The notes beneath the pieces are model-generated. The model was not told the DNA's origin, did no database searches, and was given only the letters and a program-made list of their open reading frames with translations. A stretch of DNA of 64,000 nucleotides from JBFHIJ01 sp963678775. Lineage in GTDB: Bacteria > Bacteroidota > Ignavibacteria > Kapaibacteriales > UBA2268. The stretch is from contig CAXXGR010000010.1 in the NCBI GenBank assembly GCA_963678775.2, positions 248,001 to 312,000 of the forward strand. The letters run 5' to 3'. Made by a program: the position numbers and the translations under genes. Below are positions 8,131 to 16,218 of the stretch, piece by piece. Positions within the stretch are counted from its first letter, which is position 1. Each line of letters opens with the position of its first letter.

Positions 8131-9078
8131 ATGAAACGAATTATTGCTTTAATTTTTGTTTGCGTGATTGCTTTTGCTACTTCTACATTTGCAAAAGAAG
8201 AGATTTATTACATTTTGAAACCAAATTTCAGAGTAAGTATTATACATCTTTACAAAATGACAGAAACTACCAAAGTAAAGAGAATATTGGACAATGGTGA
8301 CACGCTAAAATATAACAGAGATATAGAATATTATATGTCTTTATACCCACCTGCTAACGCAGTAGATGGATTTTTTGATATTGATGTGTCCATTGATTCG
8401 ATTAACTATAAATTCTCTGATGGCAAGGTTACAAAAGAATATAGCACTATGGGCGATAAACCTGCACCTCTTTCATTTCAGGATTACGAAATGGTTGGGC
8501 CAACTGTAGGGAAAAAGTATAGTATGACATACTCACCTTATGGAGAAGTATCTACAATTACAGGTGAAAATCTTCAGAGAGCCATTAATATGCTTGATCA
8601 TAAGGCTTTAGGTATAAAAGATCCCGTACAAAGACAGATATGGCAAAATGCTTACTCTTTCGATCATCTCACTTATCTGGCAGACGTTACAAAGAATTAT
8701 TTTCCTAGTGGTAAGATATCAAAAGATTCGACTTGGAAAAAGGTAGTATCGTTAGATTTAAATAGAGTATATTTCGAAGATACACTACAAGCCAAAATTG
8801 AAAAGATTACTTCAAGCAAATATCAAATCAGAGGCTCTGTAGACTCGCTCAAAGCTACTTCAAGCATGGCAATGCTCTATGACATCAAAGAGCCTGTGAA
8901 AGTTGTCAGCGCTAAGGGAAATGGCATTTTTGATGTAGACTTTACTCCTGCAGGTGTAATTGAATTTGTAAATGGTGACTTCATCACAGAAGTAAAGTAT
9001 AAGCACAAAAATAAAGAAATAAGAGAAATTGCAGAAGTAAAAATTTCATGGGAACTTTTGGATAGACTAACTTATTAA
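8131..9078 (+). CDS. Exported protein of unknown function
   Basis: A 315-residue protein that I do not recognise. A clear signal peptide (MKRIIALIFVCVIAFATSTFA) ends near residue 21. The rest is beta-rich and polar with no cysteines and no enzyme motif, and weakly resembles periplasmic DUF6263-type proteins. The start at 8131 is preferred over one 15 bp upstream because GGAG at 8121-8124 is well placed and the signal peptide then begins at the ATG. It abuts the Nudix gene and ends at a strong terminator, so ndk, Nudix and this gene probably share a transcript. Likely periplasmic or surface-exposed; function unknown. Confidence 0.75.
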   Translation: MKRIIALIFVCVIAFATSTFAKEEIYYILKPNFRVSIIHLYKMTETTKVKRILDNGDTLKYNRDIEYYMSLYPPANAVDGFFDIDVSIDSINYKFSDGKVTKEYSTMGDKPAPLSFQDYEMVGPTVGKKYSMTYSPYGEVSTITGENLQRAINMLDHKALGIKDPVQRQIWQNAYSFDHLTYLADVTKNYFPSGKISKDSTWKKVVSLDLNRVYFEDTLQAKIEKITSSKYQIRGSVDSLKATSSMAMLYDIKEPVKVVSAKGNGIFDVDFTPAGVIEFVNGDFITEVKYKHKNKEIREIAEVKISWELLDRLTY

Positions 9079-9116
9079 CTAAGTTTCTACAAGACAGTAT
9101 CTGCAACTGTAAATAT

Positions 9117-9157
9117 AAAAATAGAGCCAATATTATAAATATCGGCTCTATTTTTTT
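9117..9157. terminator. Bidirectional intrinsic terminator
   Basis: AAAATAGAGCC (9118-9128) pairs with GGCTCTATTTT (9144-9154), flanked by an A-run on the left and seven Ts on the right. It serves the exported-protein gene from the left and tRNA-Val from the right. Confidence 0.85.
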
Positions 9158-9159
9158 AG

Positions 9160-9234
9160 TGGGATCTACTGGAGTCGAACCAGCGACCTCTACCGTGTCA
9201 AGGTAGCGCTCTAGACCAACTGAGCTAAGACCCC
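9160..9234 (-). tRNA. tRNA-Val (anticodon GAC)
   Basis: Read on the minus strand it folds as a full cloverleaf: acceptor GGGGTCT pairs with AGATCCC (one G-U pair), D-stem GCTC/GAGC, anticodon stem CTACC/GGTAG with loop TTGACAC (anticodon GAC, reading GUC and GUU), and T-arm GCTGG-TTCGACT-CCAGT. The discriminator is A; the CCA end is not encoded. It sits at the 3' end of the frr operon, with a terminator-like hairpin touching its 5' end. Confidence 0.95.
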
Positions 9235-9270
9235 AAAAAATGATAGGGAAGAAGGCATTCTCCCCTTATC
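9235..9270 (-). terminator. Terminator-like hairpin after frr, abutting tRNA-Val
   Basis: On the minus strand GATAAGGGGAGAA (complement of 9258-9270) pairs with TTCTTCCCTATC (complement of 9242-9253), with one bulged A and one G-U pair and loop TGCC; a T-run (9235-9240) follows and ends exactly at the first base of the tRNA. It is either an frr terminator with read-through or a processing hairpin releasing the tRNA 5' end. Confidence 0.75.
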
Positions 9271-9281
9271 AATTAATCTTA

Positions 9282-9842
9282 CTAATCCATCAATTCTTTT
9301 TCTTTTTTAGAAAAGACATCATCTATTTTTTTGATGTAGTCATCAGTATATTTTTGGATTTCAGTTTCGCCACGTTTCCTTTCATCTTCAGTAATATCTT
9401 TAGACTTTTCTATTTTTTTCAATTCATCCATTGATTCACGTCTGATGTTACGAATAGCAACTTTTCCATCTTCAGAATATTTTTTGCATAATTTTACGTA
9501 TTCTTTGCGTCGTTCTTCTGTAAGAGGCGGCACAGGAATACGAATAATATTGCCGTCATTTTGAGGATTGAAACCTAAATCAGAAGCTTGAATAGCTTTT
9601 TCAATATCAGCTATTTGACCTCGATCAAAAGGTTGAATTACAATCGTGCGAGCATCCGGAGTAGAAACAGTAGCTGCTTGAGATAATGGAGCTTGAGAAC
9701 CGTAGTAATCAATTTTTATTCCATCAACAAGAGAAGCAGAAGCTCTACCAGTACGGACTTTAGAAACTTGAGAAGAAGTAAACTCGAGCGATTTGACCAT
9801 TTGGTCTTTAGTTTTCGCGTAAATTGTTTGTAATGGCATCAT
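9282..9842 (-). CDS. frr: Ribosome recycling factor
   Basis: A 186-residue protein that, with EF-G, splits post-termination ribosomes. The family signatures are present: KVRTGRASASLVDGI near the start, YYGSQAPLSQ, TIVIQPFDRGQIADIEKAI, NDGNIIRIPVPPLTEERR, and the long helical C-terminal part. Two Met codons open the gene; either could be the start. It lies 8 bp after pyrH, last protein gene of the rplM-rpsI-rpsB-tsf-pyrH-frr block, an order common to many bacteria. Confidence 0.97.
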   Translation of the reverse strand: MMPLQTIYAKTKDQMVKSLEFTSSQVSKVRTGRASASLVDGIKIDYYGSQAPLSQAATVSTPDARTIVIQPFDRGQIADIEKAIQASDLGFNPQNDGNIIRIPVPPLTEERRKEYVKLCKKYSEDGKVAIRNIRRESMDELKKIEKSKDITEDERKRGETEIQKYTDDYIKKIDDVFSKKEKELMD

Positions 9843-9850
9843 TAAACCTG

Positions 9851-10570
9851 TTATTTATTTTGAACAGTTGTACCTATATCTTCACCCATAATAAGGCGTT
9901 TAAAATTGCCCTTATCATTGATATTGAAAACCTTTATAGGAAGATGGTTTTCATTACAAAGAGTAATAGCGGTGTGATCCATTACTCTCAAATTTTGAGT
10001 CAGTACCTCTCTGTAAGAAATAGTATCGAATTTTTTAGCATCAGGATTTTTTTCAGGGTCAGAGTCATAGACTCCATCGACTTTAGTACCTTTTATTATT
10101 ACTTCTGCTTCAATTTCGATAGCTCTTAGCACAGCGGCAGTGTCAGTAGTAAAATAGGGGTTTCCGGTGCCGGCACCAAAAAGAACAACTCGATTTTTTT
10201 CCAAATGTCGAATAGCCCTTCTTCTAATCATAGGTTCGGCAATTTGTTCCATTTTAATAGCAGTCTGCAATCTGGTAGGAATGTTTATTGCTTCTAAAGC
10301 ATTTTGAAATGCAATACAGTTAATAACTGTAGCAAGCATTCCCATGTGATCGCCGGAAACTTTATGTATGCCGTGAGCAGCGGCCTGAATACCTCTAAAA
10401 ATATTCCCGCCGCCAATCACAATACCTATTTGTACACCTAAATTGTGAACTTCAGCGATTTCAGATGCAAAAGTTTGCAAAGTAACCGGATCGATACCAA
10501 ATTGGTGATCACCCATTAGGGCCTCACCGCTTAATTTTAGAAGTACTCTTTTAATTTTAGGTGTATCCAT
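9851..10570 (-). CDS. pyrH: UMP kinase
   Basis: A 239-residue amino-acid-kinase-fold enzyme phosphorylating UMP to UDP for pyrimidine nucleotide synthesis. Signatures: KRVLLKLSGEALMG at the N-terminus, GIVIGGGNIFRG, DHMGMLATVIN, and GAGTGNPYFTTDTAAVLRA. Length matches bacterial hexameric UMP kinases. It stands between tsf and frr on the same strand, the usual place, with a 39 bp gap to tsf and 8 bp to frr. Confidence 0.97.
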   Translation of the reverse strand: MDTPKIKRVLLKLSGEALMGDHQFGIDPVTLQTFASEIAEVHNLGVQIGIVIGGGNIFRGIQAAAHGIHKVSGDHMGMLATVINCIAFQNALEAINIPTRLQTAIKMEQIAEPMIRRRAIRHLEKNRVVLFGAGTGNPYFTTDTAAVLRAIEIEAEVIIKGTKVDGVYDSDPEKNPDAKKFDTISYREVLTQNLRVMDHTAITLCNENHLPIKVFNINDKGNFKRLIMGEDIGTTVQNK

Positions 10571-10609
10571 TTTATATCTTCTTATATATATTCAAAAAAC
10601 TAATAGCTA

Positions 10610-11464
10610 CTAGCCACCGATAGAAACGCGAACAAACTGTTTGACGTTTATGTCTTTACCTGAAATTTTTGCAATTTCAGCTACAACGTCTTTCACTTTT
10701 TTCTTCGAATCTTTAACAAAAGCCATTTCTACTAAGCAGTTTTCTTCGTAGAATTTGTTCATTTTGCCTTCGGCAATACGAGTAGCGATTTCAGCAGATT
10801 TGCCGGAATCGATAGCGTTTTGAGTGTAAATTTCTTTTTCTTTAGCCAAAGTTGTATCATCAACTTCAGAAGTATGGCTAAATCTAGGATTCATAGCTGC
10901 TACTTGCATAGCGATATCTTTTACCAAAGATTTTGCTTCATCATTAATGTCAGCGGCAGTCATTTCTACCATAACACCTAATTTAGCACCACCATGAATA
11001 TAAGTACCAACATAACCTTCAGATTCAATAATCTTCAAGTCAGCTATTTCAATTTTTTCAGAGAATTTTGCTAAAATATCTTTGTGCAAATCTTCAATCA
11101 AAGTACCATCCACGCTAAGTTTCATAAGTTCTTCAGCGTTAGCAGGTTTGCTTGAAAGAGCTACATTAGCAACAGTATTAGCAAAATCTACGAAGTCTTT
11201 GTTTAAAGCTACAAAGTCAGTTTCGCAACTTACCAACACCATAGCTGCAGTTTTGCAATCTTCAGAAGTTTTAGTGCATACAACGCCTTCAGAAGCAGAT
11301 CTGTCAGCTCTTTTTGCAGCAGCAGCAGCACCTTTTTTACGAAGATAATCGATAGCAGCTTGTATATCACCATCAGATTCGACTAAAGCTTTTTTACAGT
11401 CTGCCATGCCGGCGCCTGTTTTGTCTCTAAGTTCTTTTACAGCTTGAGGAGTGATTTTAGCCAT
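10610..11464 (-). CDS. tsf: Elongation factor Ts
   Basis: A 284-residue nucleotide exchange factor for EF-Tu. The N-terminal UBA-like domain has VKELRDKTGAGMADCKKAL (10-28) and the core has VLVSCETDFVALN. Full length. A perfect 17 bp hairpin with a T-run lies between rpsB and tsf, so tsf output is probably set by partial termination or by its own promoter. pyrH follows 39 bp later. Confidence 0.97.
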   Translation of the reverse strand: MAKITPQAVKELRDKTGAGMADCKKALVESDGDIQAAIDYLRKKGAAAAAKRADRSASEGVVCTKTSEDCKTAAMVLVSCETDFVALNKDFVDFANTVANVALSSKPANAEELMKLSVDGTLIEDLHKDILAKFSEKIEIADLKIIESEGYVGTYIHGGAKLGVMVEMTAADINDEAKSLVKDIAMQVAAMNPRFSHTSEVDDTTLAKEKEIYTQNAIDSGKSAEIATRIAEGKMNKFYEENCLVEMAFVKDSKKKVKDVVAEIAKISGKDINVKQFVRVSIGG

Positions 11465-11511
11465 TTTAAAATCTCTATATATTATTTACAAAATTTGATT
11501 ACGAGAGGTAA

Positions 11512-11549
11512 AAAAATCTGCAAATAAGAAAACTTATTTGCAGATTTTT
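11512..11549 (-). terminator. Terminator/attenuator between rpsB and tsf
   Basis: A perfect 17 bp inverted repeat: 11512-11528 pairs with 11533-11549 around a 4-base loop, with A-run and T-run at both ends. On the minus strand it follows the rpsB stop by 9 bp. It lies within an operon, so it may tune tsf relative to rpsB. Confidence 0.85.
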
Positions 11550-11557
11550 CTGAGTGC

Positions 11558-12424
11558 TTATTTGTCTTCGTTTCGTTCAGCAGCTTGAGGTTCTGCAGAG
11601 TTATTATCTCCAGGAGTGTCGTCAGTTTTCTTACGACCTCTCATGCGAGATTTTACTTTAGGACCGTTACCGCCTTTGCCGTCATTTTCCTTGTTCATTT
11701 GCTCGCTTTGAGCAGCAAGTTCAGCTTGACGAACTTTAGCGATTTCAGACCCTTCTTTGATAGCGTCAGCCAAAATAGAAGAAATGAGTTCAATCGTTTT
11801 TACTGAATCATCATTTGCCGGAATAGGATAATCTACTTCTTCAGGATCTGTATTTGTATCAACAATTGCGAATACGGGGATACCTAAGATTTTAGCTTCT
11901 TTAATTGCCAAGTGTTCTTTTTTGATGTCAACAACAAAAATAGCACCTGGTATTCTAGTCATATCTTCGATACCACCAAAAACTTTACGAAGTCTGTCTT
12001 TTTCGCGTCCAAGTAGCAATCTTTCTTTCTTAGTAACTTTCTCAAACGTACCATCTACTTCCATTTTGTCAATAGCAGTGAGGCGTTTGATAGATTTGCG
12101 GATAGTTTGGAAGTTAGTTAACATACCACCCAACCAACGCTCACATACATAGTTAATGCCAATATTACTTGACACTTCTTCTATAATGCCTTTTGCTTGC
12201 ACTTTAGTGCCGACAAACATAATAGTTTTACCTTTGCGTGCGATATCATTCATTGCCTCGCGAGCGTAATTCAAAAGAATTTGCGTTTTACGAAGATCAA
12301 TAATGTGGATGTTGTTTCTTTCAGTAAAGATGAAAGGTTCCATCTTCGGATTCCAACGACGAGTCAAGTGACCAAAATGAGCACCTGATTCTAACAGTTG
12401 TTCTATTTCTACATAATTTTTCAT
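11558..12424 (-). CDS. rpsB: 30S ribosomal protein S2
   Basis: A 288-residue S2. Motifs: LLESGAHFGHLTRRWNPKM near the N-terminus, RWLGGMLTNFQTI, GAIFVVDIKKEHLAI and GIPVFAIVDTN. The last 50 residues are a charged, Gly/Lys/Glu-rich extension (MRGRKKTDD and following) beyond the usual roughly 240 residues, as in several FCB-group S2 proteins. AGGAG precedes the ATG. A 126 bp gap with likely RNA structure separates it from rpsI, and a terminator-like hairpin separates it from tsf. Confidence 0.97.
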   Translation of the reverse strand: MKNYVEIEQLLESGAHFGHLTRRWNPKMEPFIFTERNNIHIIDLRKTQILLNYAREAMNDIARKGKTIMFVGTKVQAKGIIEEVSSNIGINYVCERWLGGMLTNFQTIRKSIKRLTAIDKMEVDGTFEKVTKKERLLLGREKDRLRKVFGGIEDMTRIPGAIFVVDIKKEHLAIKEAKILGIPVFAIVDTNTDPEEVDYPIPANDDSVKTIELISSILADAIKEGSEIAKVRQAELAAQSEQMNKENDGKGGNGPKVKSRMRGRKKTDDTPGDNNSAEPQAAERNEDK

Positions 12425-12470
12425 TATATTCTCCTAATTTAAAAAGTGTTTAGCTTCTGCTTTGGTCAGC

Positions 12471-12518
12471 TTGCCCTTCGAACATCAATATCCGCAGGAT
12501 GATGCAACACCGGGGCAA
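12471..12518 (-). promoter_or_regulatory. Structured leader upstream of rpsB (candidate autoregulatory element)
   Basis: In the 126 bp rpsI-rpsB gap, unusually G+C-rich for this window, the minus strand forms an outer stem TTGCCC/GGGCAA (complement of 12513-12518 and 12471-12476). It encloses a second hairpin, CATCA-TCC-TGC-GGA-TAT-TGATG (complement of 12504-12483). About 45 bp then remain to the rpsB ATG. S2 leaders that bind S2 are known in other phyla; that this is one is inference from position and folding only. Confidence 0.4.
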
Positions 12519-12550
12519 TCGCAAAGCATGATCTGTAACATAAATGAATA

Positions 12551-12940
12551 TTAACGTTTTGAGAACTGGAAGCGTTTACGTGCTTTTTTCTGCCCGTATT
12601 TTTTACGTTCTACCATTCTCGGGTCACGTGTAAGCAAGCCTGCTTGGCGTAATTTTGGACGAAGTTCTTCGTCTGATAATAATAAGCAACGTGCGATACC
12701 CAACTGGATAGCGCCTGTCTGACCGCTTTTACCGCCGCCTCTAACGTTTACATATACGTCAAAGTTTCCGTTTAATTTTGTTACTTCCATTGGACGTGTA
12801 GCGTTTGTTCTCCATACTTCTACAGGTAGGTATTCGTGGAAATCTCTATTATTAATAGAAATCTTGCCACTACCCGGAGAAACCAAACGAACCTGAGCAA
12901 CTGCGTCTTTCCTTCTTCCGACTGCTCTATAAACTTTCAT
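12551..12940 (-). CDS. rpsI: 30S ribosomal protein S9
   Basis: A 129-residue S9. It starts with AVGRRKDAVAQVRL and has VRGGGKSGQTGAIQLGIAR in the middle; the C-terminus ends in the basic KKARKRFQFSKR tail that reaches the P-site tRNA. Length is standard. It lies 19 bp after rplM, the near-universal rplM-rpsI pair, with GGAG just before its ATG. Confidence 0.98.
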   Translation of the reverse strand: MKVYRAVGRRKDAVAQVRLVSPGSGKISINNRDFHEYLPVEVWRTNATRPMEVTKLNGNFDVYVNVRGGGKSGQTGAIQLGIARCLLLSDEELRPKLRQAGLLTRDPRMVERKKYGQKKARKRFQFSKR

Positions 12941-12959
12941 TTAAATCTCCAAATACTAA

Positions 12960-13406
12960 TTATTTAACCTCAAATACTTTTGGCTGCTGAGCCGTGTGCG
13001 GATGATCACTTCCCGCGTAAACTTTCAATTTTCTAAAGATTTGTCTGCCCAAACGGTTTTTAGGAAGCATACCTCTGATTGCATGTTCCATTATCAGTTC
13101 AGGATGAGTAATCAATAAATCTTTGAAAGATTTGATTTTAACACCACCAGGGTATCCAGAGTGCTTGAAATATTCTTTCATTTCAGCTCTTTTGCCTTGT
13201 AATACGACTTTATCGGCGTTTGTAATGATTACAAAGTCACCTGTGTCTATATGTGATGTAAACCACGGTTTGTGTTTTCCGCGTAGAAGAATTGCAACTT
13301 GTGTTGCAAGACGTCCTACAGTAAGACCGGTAGCATCAATTACCCACCAGTCTCTTTGTACGTCTTCGTTACGCACTGATTTTGTAAATTTGGCTGACGT
13401 TTCCAC
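12960..13406 (-). CDS. rplM: 50S ribosomal protein L13
   Basis: A 148-residue L13. Motifs: RDWWVIDATGLTVGRLATQ, LLRGKHKPWFTSHIDTGDFV, and AIRGMLPKNRLGRQ. The start is GTG, chosen because AGGAG lies six bases upstream and no ATG fits. First gene of the ribosomal block; a Bacteroidota-type promoter candidate lies within the 100 bp upstream. Confidence 0.97.
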   Translation of the reverse strand: METSAKFTKSVRNEDVQRDWWVIDATGLTVGRLATQVAILLRGKHKPWFTSHIDTGDFVIITNADKVVLQGKRAEMKEYFKHSGYPGGVKIKSFKDLLITHPELIMEHAIRGMLPKNRLGRQIFRKLKVYAGSDHPHTAQQPKVFEVK

Positions 13407-13454
13407 TTACAACTCCTAATATTGTATTAATGGATTGATACTAAATACAGATTA

Positions 13455-13486
13455 CAAAAATACCAATTAGTTCTATCTTTGCCAAA
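13455..13486 (-). promoter_or_regulatory. Candidate Bacteroidota-type promoter for rplM-rpsI
   Basis: On the minus strand TTTG (complement of 13483-13486), a 20 bp spacer and TATTTTTG (complement of 13455-13462) match the -33 TTTG / -7 TAnnTTTG pattern described for Bacteroidota housekeeping promoters. It lies about 50 bp upstream of the rplM GTG start. Matched by eye only. Confidence 0.4.
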
Positions 13487-13506
13487 TATTTAGCAAAAAA
13501 ACTTTA

Positions 13507-15402
13507 CTAACTGGTCCTTCCAAACTTTCTATCTAGCTCTTTTAGCGTAAAATCAAGTATTACAGGCCTTCCATGAGGACACACATAAGGCATGTCGCAC
13601 TTAAATATATCTGTAGCAAGAGCTTTCATTTCTTCGAAAGATAACTTTTTACCTGTTTTAATTGCAGATTTACAGCTAAATGAGGCTGCTATATTTTCTC
13701 TTTTTTCTGTATGTTTGATTTTTTGATTTTCTTCATATTCTGATATTATTTCCATCAAAGCATTTTCTTCACTGCCATTGCTAATGTCAGTTGGTATGGC
13801 TTTAATAATTGCTCTATTGTTTTCGATTTCGAGATCAAACCCTATATCATATAATTCAGGCTTTATTTCTTCTATTAATGCCTTTTGAGAAGGGGATAGA
13901 TTTATGGAAACAGGAAACAGCAAGGTTTGTGAACTACGAAATTCTTTGTTCATCATTTTAATTGCTTTTTCAAAAAGAACTCTTTCATGTGCATTATGTT
14001 GGTCAATAATAAGCATACCTTGCTCAGTATGCATAAGAATATACTTGTTATGCAGCTGCCAATACTTATTAGTATTATTACTAAGTTCATCTCCAATAGT
14101 AGGGCTGAGTGGAGCTGCTTCTTTCCTTTTTCCTGTATTGAATAAAGCATCAAAAGCACTCTCTTCTTCAGTTCTTTCTTTGTTAGGTGGCTGTACATTT
14201 GCAAACAAGTTATTGTTGCCATTCGGGTAGTTTTTGGGATTATACCTTTCTGTAAAATTAGCCTGCCTTTGCTCGAAACTTCTTACAGGAGTGTTTTCAA
14301 TGACTTCCCCTGTTATTTTATTTATAAGAAAATTTTCACCACTTTGCTCATCTTTGCTTTGCTCAAAAGGATTATTTACTTGATGCCTTATTAATTCAAT
14401 TTCAGGTGTTAAGTCGTACTCTTGCAAACCCATAGTTACAGCTTTGCGTAGGGTATTATAAATTAATCTCTCGTCTTCAAATTTCACTTCGTGTTTCTGA
14501 GGATGGACATTAATATCTATCTGCTCCGGGTCTATTTCCATATTTATAATAAAAAGAGGCTTATGGTTCTTCTCTAAAAGGTGCTCAAAGGATGAGTAGA
14601 TAGCATGCGAGAGAGCCTTACTCTGTATAGCACGTGTATTCAAAAACAAATGCTGACCGGAACTGGAATTCCTTGCTAAATGAGGTTGTCCGACATAACC
14701 CAAAATTTTGATAAAATCATTCTCGAAATGCACTTTAATAAGTGATCCGGATACAGTATTGCCCATAAGATGAGAAATTCTTTCTTCTAAAGGAGAAGGA
14801 TGTACATCAAAAATCAGATTATCACCATCGTAAAAAGTAAATCGTAGGTGAGGATGTGAAAGAGCAAACTTCATCATTGTGTCTGAAATATATCTAAACT
14901 CAGTAATGTTAGCCCTAAGAAACTTACGACGGGCAGGTACATTGTAAAATAGATTTTTGACAAATATTTGAGTGCCTTTTTCAGTATTCTCCGGCGTAAT
15001 TGTGTCTTCTTTGTTCGGCTCGGATATTAATTTCCATCCAAGTTTTTCTCCATCTAGTTTAGTTCTGATTTCTAACTGAGCCACAGCGCTTATAGAAGCC
15101 AATGCTTCGCCTCTGAAACCATAAGACATAATTCTTTCTAAATCTTCCTGCGTAGAGATTTTACTTGTAGCATGACGCTTTATAGACATCTTGAGATCGT
15201 CTTTACTCATGCCATTGCCGTTATCTACTATATGTATTAGTTGCTTTCCGGAATTTTTAACAACTACTGCAATATGAGTTGCACCTGCATCCACTGCATT
15301 TTCAACCAATTCTTTCACGACAGATTCCGGACGCTGAACTACTTCACCTGCAGCAATTTGATTTGCTAAAAATTCAGGTAGTAACTTTATCTCATTTATC
15401 AT
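13507..15402 (-). CDS. mutL: DNA mismatch repair protein MutL
   Basis: A 631-residue MutL. The N-terminal GHKL ATPase shows AGEVVQRPESVVKELVENA, DNGNGMSKDDL, RHATSKI and YGFRGEALASIS. A variable linker covers about 330-440. The C-terminal dimerisation domain contains the endonuclease metal motif as DQHNAHERVLFE (usual form DQHAxxERxxxE, so one Ala to Asn change) and the matching CPHGRPV. It therefore looks like a nicking MutL of the methyl-independent repair type. mutS is not in the window. It precedes the ribosomal block on the same strand with 100 bp between. Confidence 0.95.
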   Translation of the reverse strand: MINEIKLLPEFLANQIAAGEVVQRPESVVKELVENAVDAGATHIAVVVKNSGKQLIHIVDNGNGMSKDDLKMSIKRHATSKISTQEDLERIMSYGFRGEALASISAVAQLEIRTKLDGEKLGWKLISEPNKEDTITPENTEKGTQIFVKNLFYNVPARRKFLRANITEFRYISDTMMKFALSHPHLRFTFYDGDNLIFDVHPSPLEERISHLMGNTVSGSLIKVHFENDFIKILGYVGQPHLARNSSSGQHLFLNTRAIQSKALSHAIYSSFEHLLEKNHKPLFIINMEIDPEQIDINVHPQKHEVKFEDERLIYNTLRKAVTMGLQEYDLTPEIELIRHQVNNPFEQSKDEQSGENFLINKITGEVIENTPVRSFEQRQANFTERYNPKNYPNGNNNLFANVQPPNKERTEEESAFDALFNTGKRKEAAPLSPTIGDELSNNTNKYWQLHNKYILMHTEQGMLIIDQHNAHERVLFEKAIKMMNKEFRSSQTLLFPVSINLSPSQKALIEEIKPELYDIGFDLEIENNRAIIKAIPTDISNGSEENALMEIISEYEENQKIKHTEKRENIAASFSCKSAIKTGKKLSFEEMKALATDIFKCDMPYVCPHGRPVILDFTLKELDRKFGRTS

Positions 15403-15513
15403 ATATTAAAATATAAAATGTATCGAAATCACAACCTTAATTATATTCTTTTTATAGCAATTTGGCAAATATCATTTTATAATGTTGATAACTTTTACAA
15501 TGGAAAAATAAAA

Positions 15514-15774
15514 ATGGAACTTAAAGAACTACCTAATATTTCAAATGTACTAAGTGCACAGCTACTAGCAGTTGGTATTAATTCAGCTGAGCAATTGAGA
15601 GAAATAGGAGCTGAGAAAGCTATTATTATGCTGGTCCAAAATCGTGTAGATGTATGTCATAATAAAGCATGTGCTATAGAGGGAGCTATCCAAAACATCA
15701 GATGGCATAATCTTGATAAGGATAGTAAAAATATGGTCAAAGCCATATTAAGCAATATTAAACTTAAATATTGA
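15514..15774 (+). CDS. TfoX C-terminal-domain protein
   Basis: An 86-residue protein consisting of the helical TfoX C-terminal domain only: LPNISNVLSAQLLAVGINSA, EQLREIGAEKAIIML, and CAIEGAIQNIRWHNLDKDSK. Helix-hairpin-helix-like domains of this kind occur in the competence regulator TfoX/Sxy and as small stand-alone proteins. The start at 15514 is where the domain begins; an upstream in-frame ATG at 15418 would add 32 residues without family match. It diverges from mutL. Role unknown. Confidence 0.75.
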   Translation: MELKELPNISNVLSAQLLAVGINSAEQLREIGAEKAIIMLVQNRVDVCHNKACAIEGAIQNIRWHNLDKDSKNMVKAILSNIKLKY

Positions 15775-15819
15775 ATTGTATATTTATTAAGCTTACCATT
15801 AAATAGTAAGGAAGGATTG

Positions 15820-16188
15820 ATGAGCAGCATTAAAAATCAGATAATAGATATAACAAAGGTGTTTCTTTTTCTCCTTTTAGCATCGGGACTTATAATTTTA
15901 TCAGGTTTAGCCAGTGCATTTATGTTTGGAGCTAGTTTTGGTGTAGCCTTTTTAATGTTTATTGAGCTTGTTGTTTTATATACTTGGTTCGTAGTAAAGA
16001 AAATAAATTACACAGTGACTCAAGGCGTTATGTCTATTGTTTCAATTCTAACTATTTTGAGTTCAATATTATATTTAGTGGAAGAGATGCACTTAGATTT
16101 GTCCGCAATTTTGATATTCCCATTATTTTGGCTATTGCTTTTTGCAGCAAATTATTTGAATGTAAAATATAAAAAAACTTGTGAATGA
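15820..16188 (+). CDS. Small integral membrane protein, unknown
   Basis: A 122-residue protein with about four transmembrane helices (residues 12-35, 37-55, 68-86, 93-112) and short polar ends. I recognise no family. The start at 15820 is fixed by AAGGAAGG a few bases upstream, with a TTG directly before the ATG. It follows the TfoX-domain gene by 45 bp and is convergent with pabA, the stops being 30 bp apart without an obvious terminator. Confidence 0.65.
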   Translation: MSSIKNQIIDITKVFLFLLLASGLIILSGLASAFMFGASFGVAFLMFIELVVLYTWFVVKKINYTVTQGVMSIVSILTILSSILYLVEEMHLDLSAILIFPLFWLLLFAANYLNVKYKKTCE

Positions 16189-16218
16189 GACGATTGTTTA
16201 TCCAGGTAAGTTTATAGT

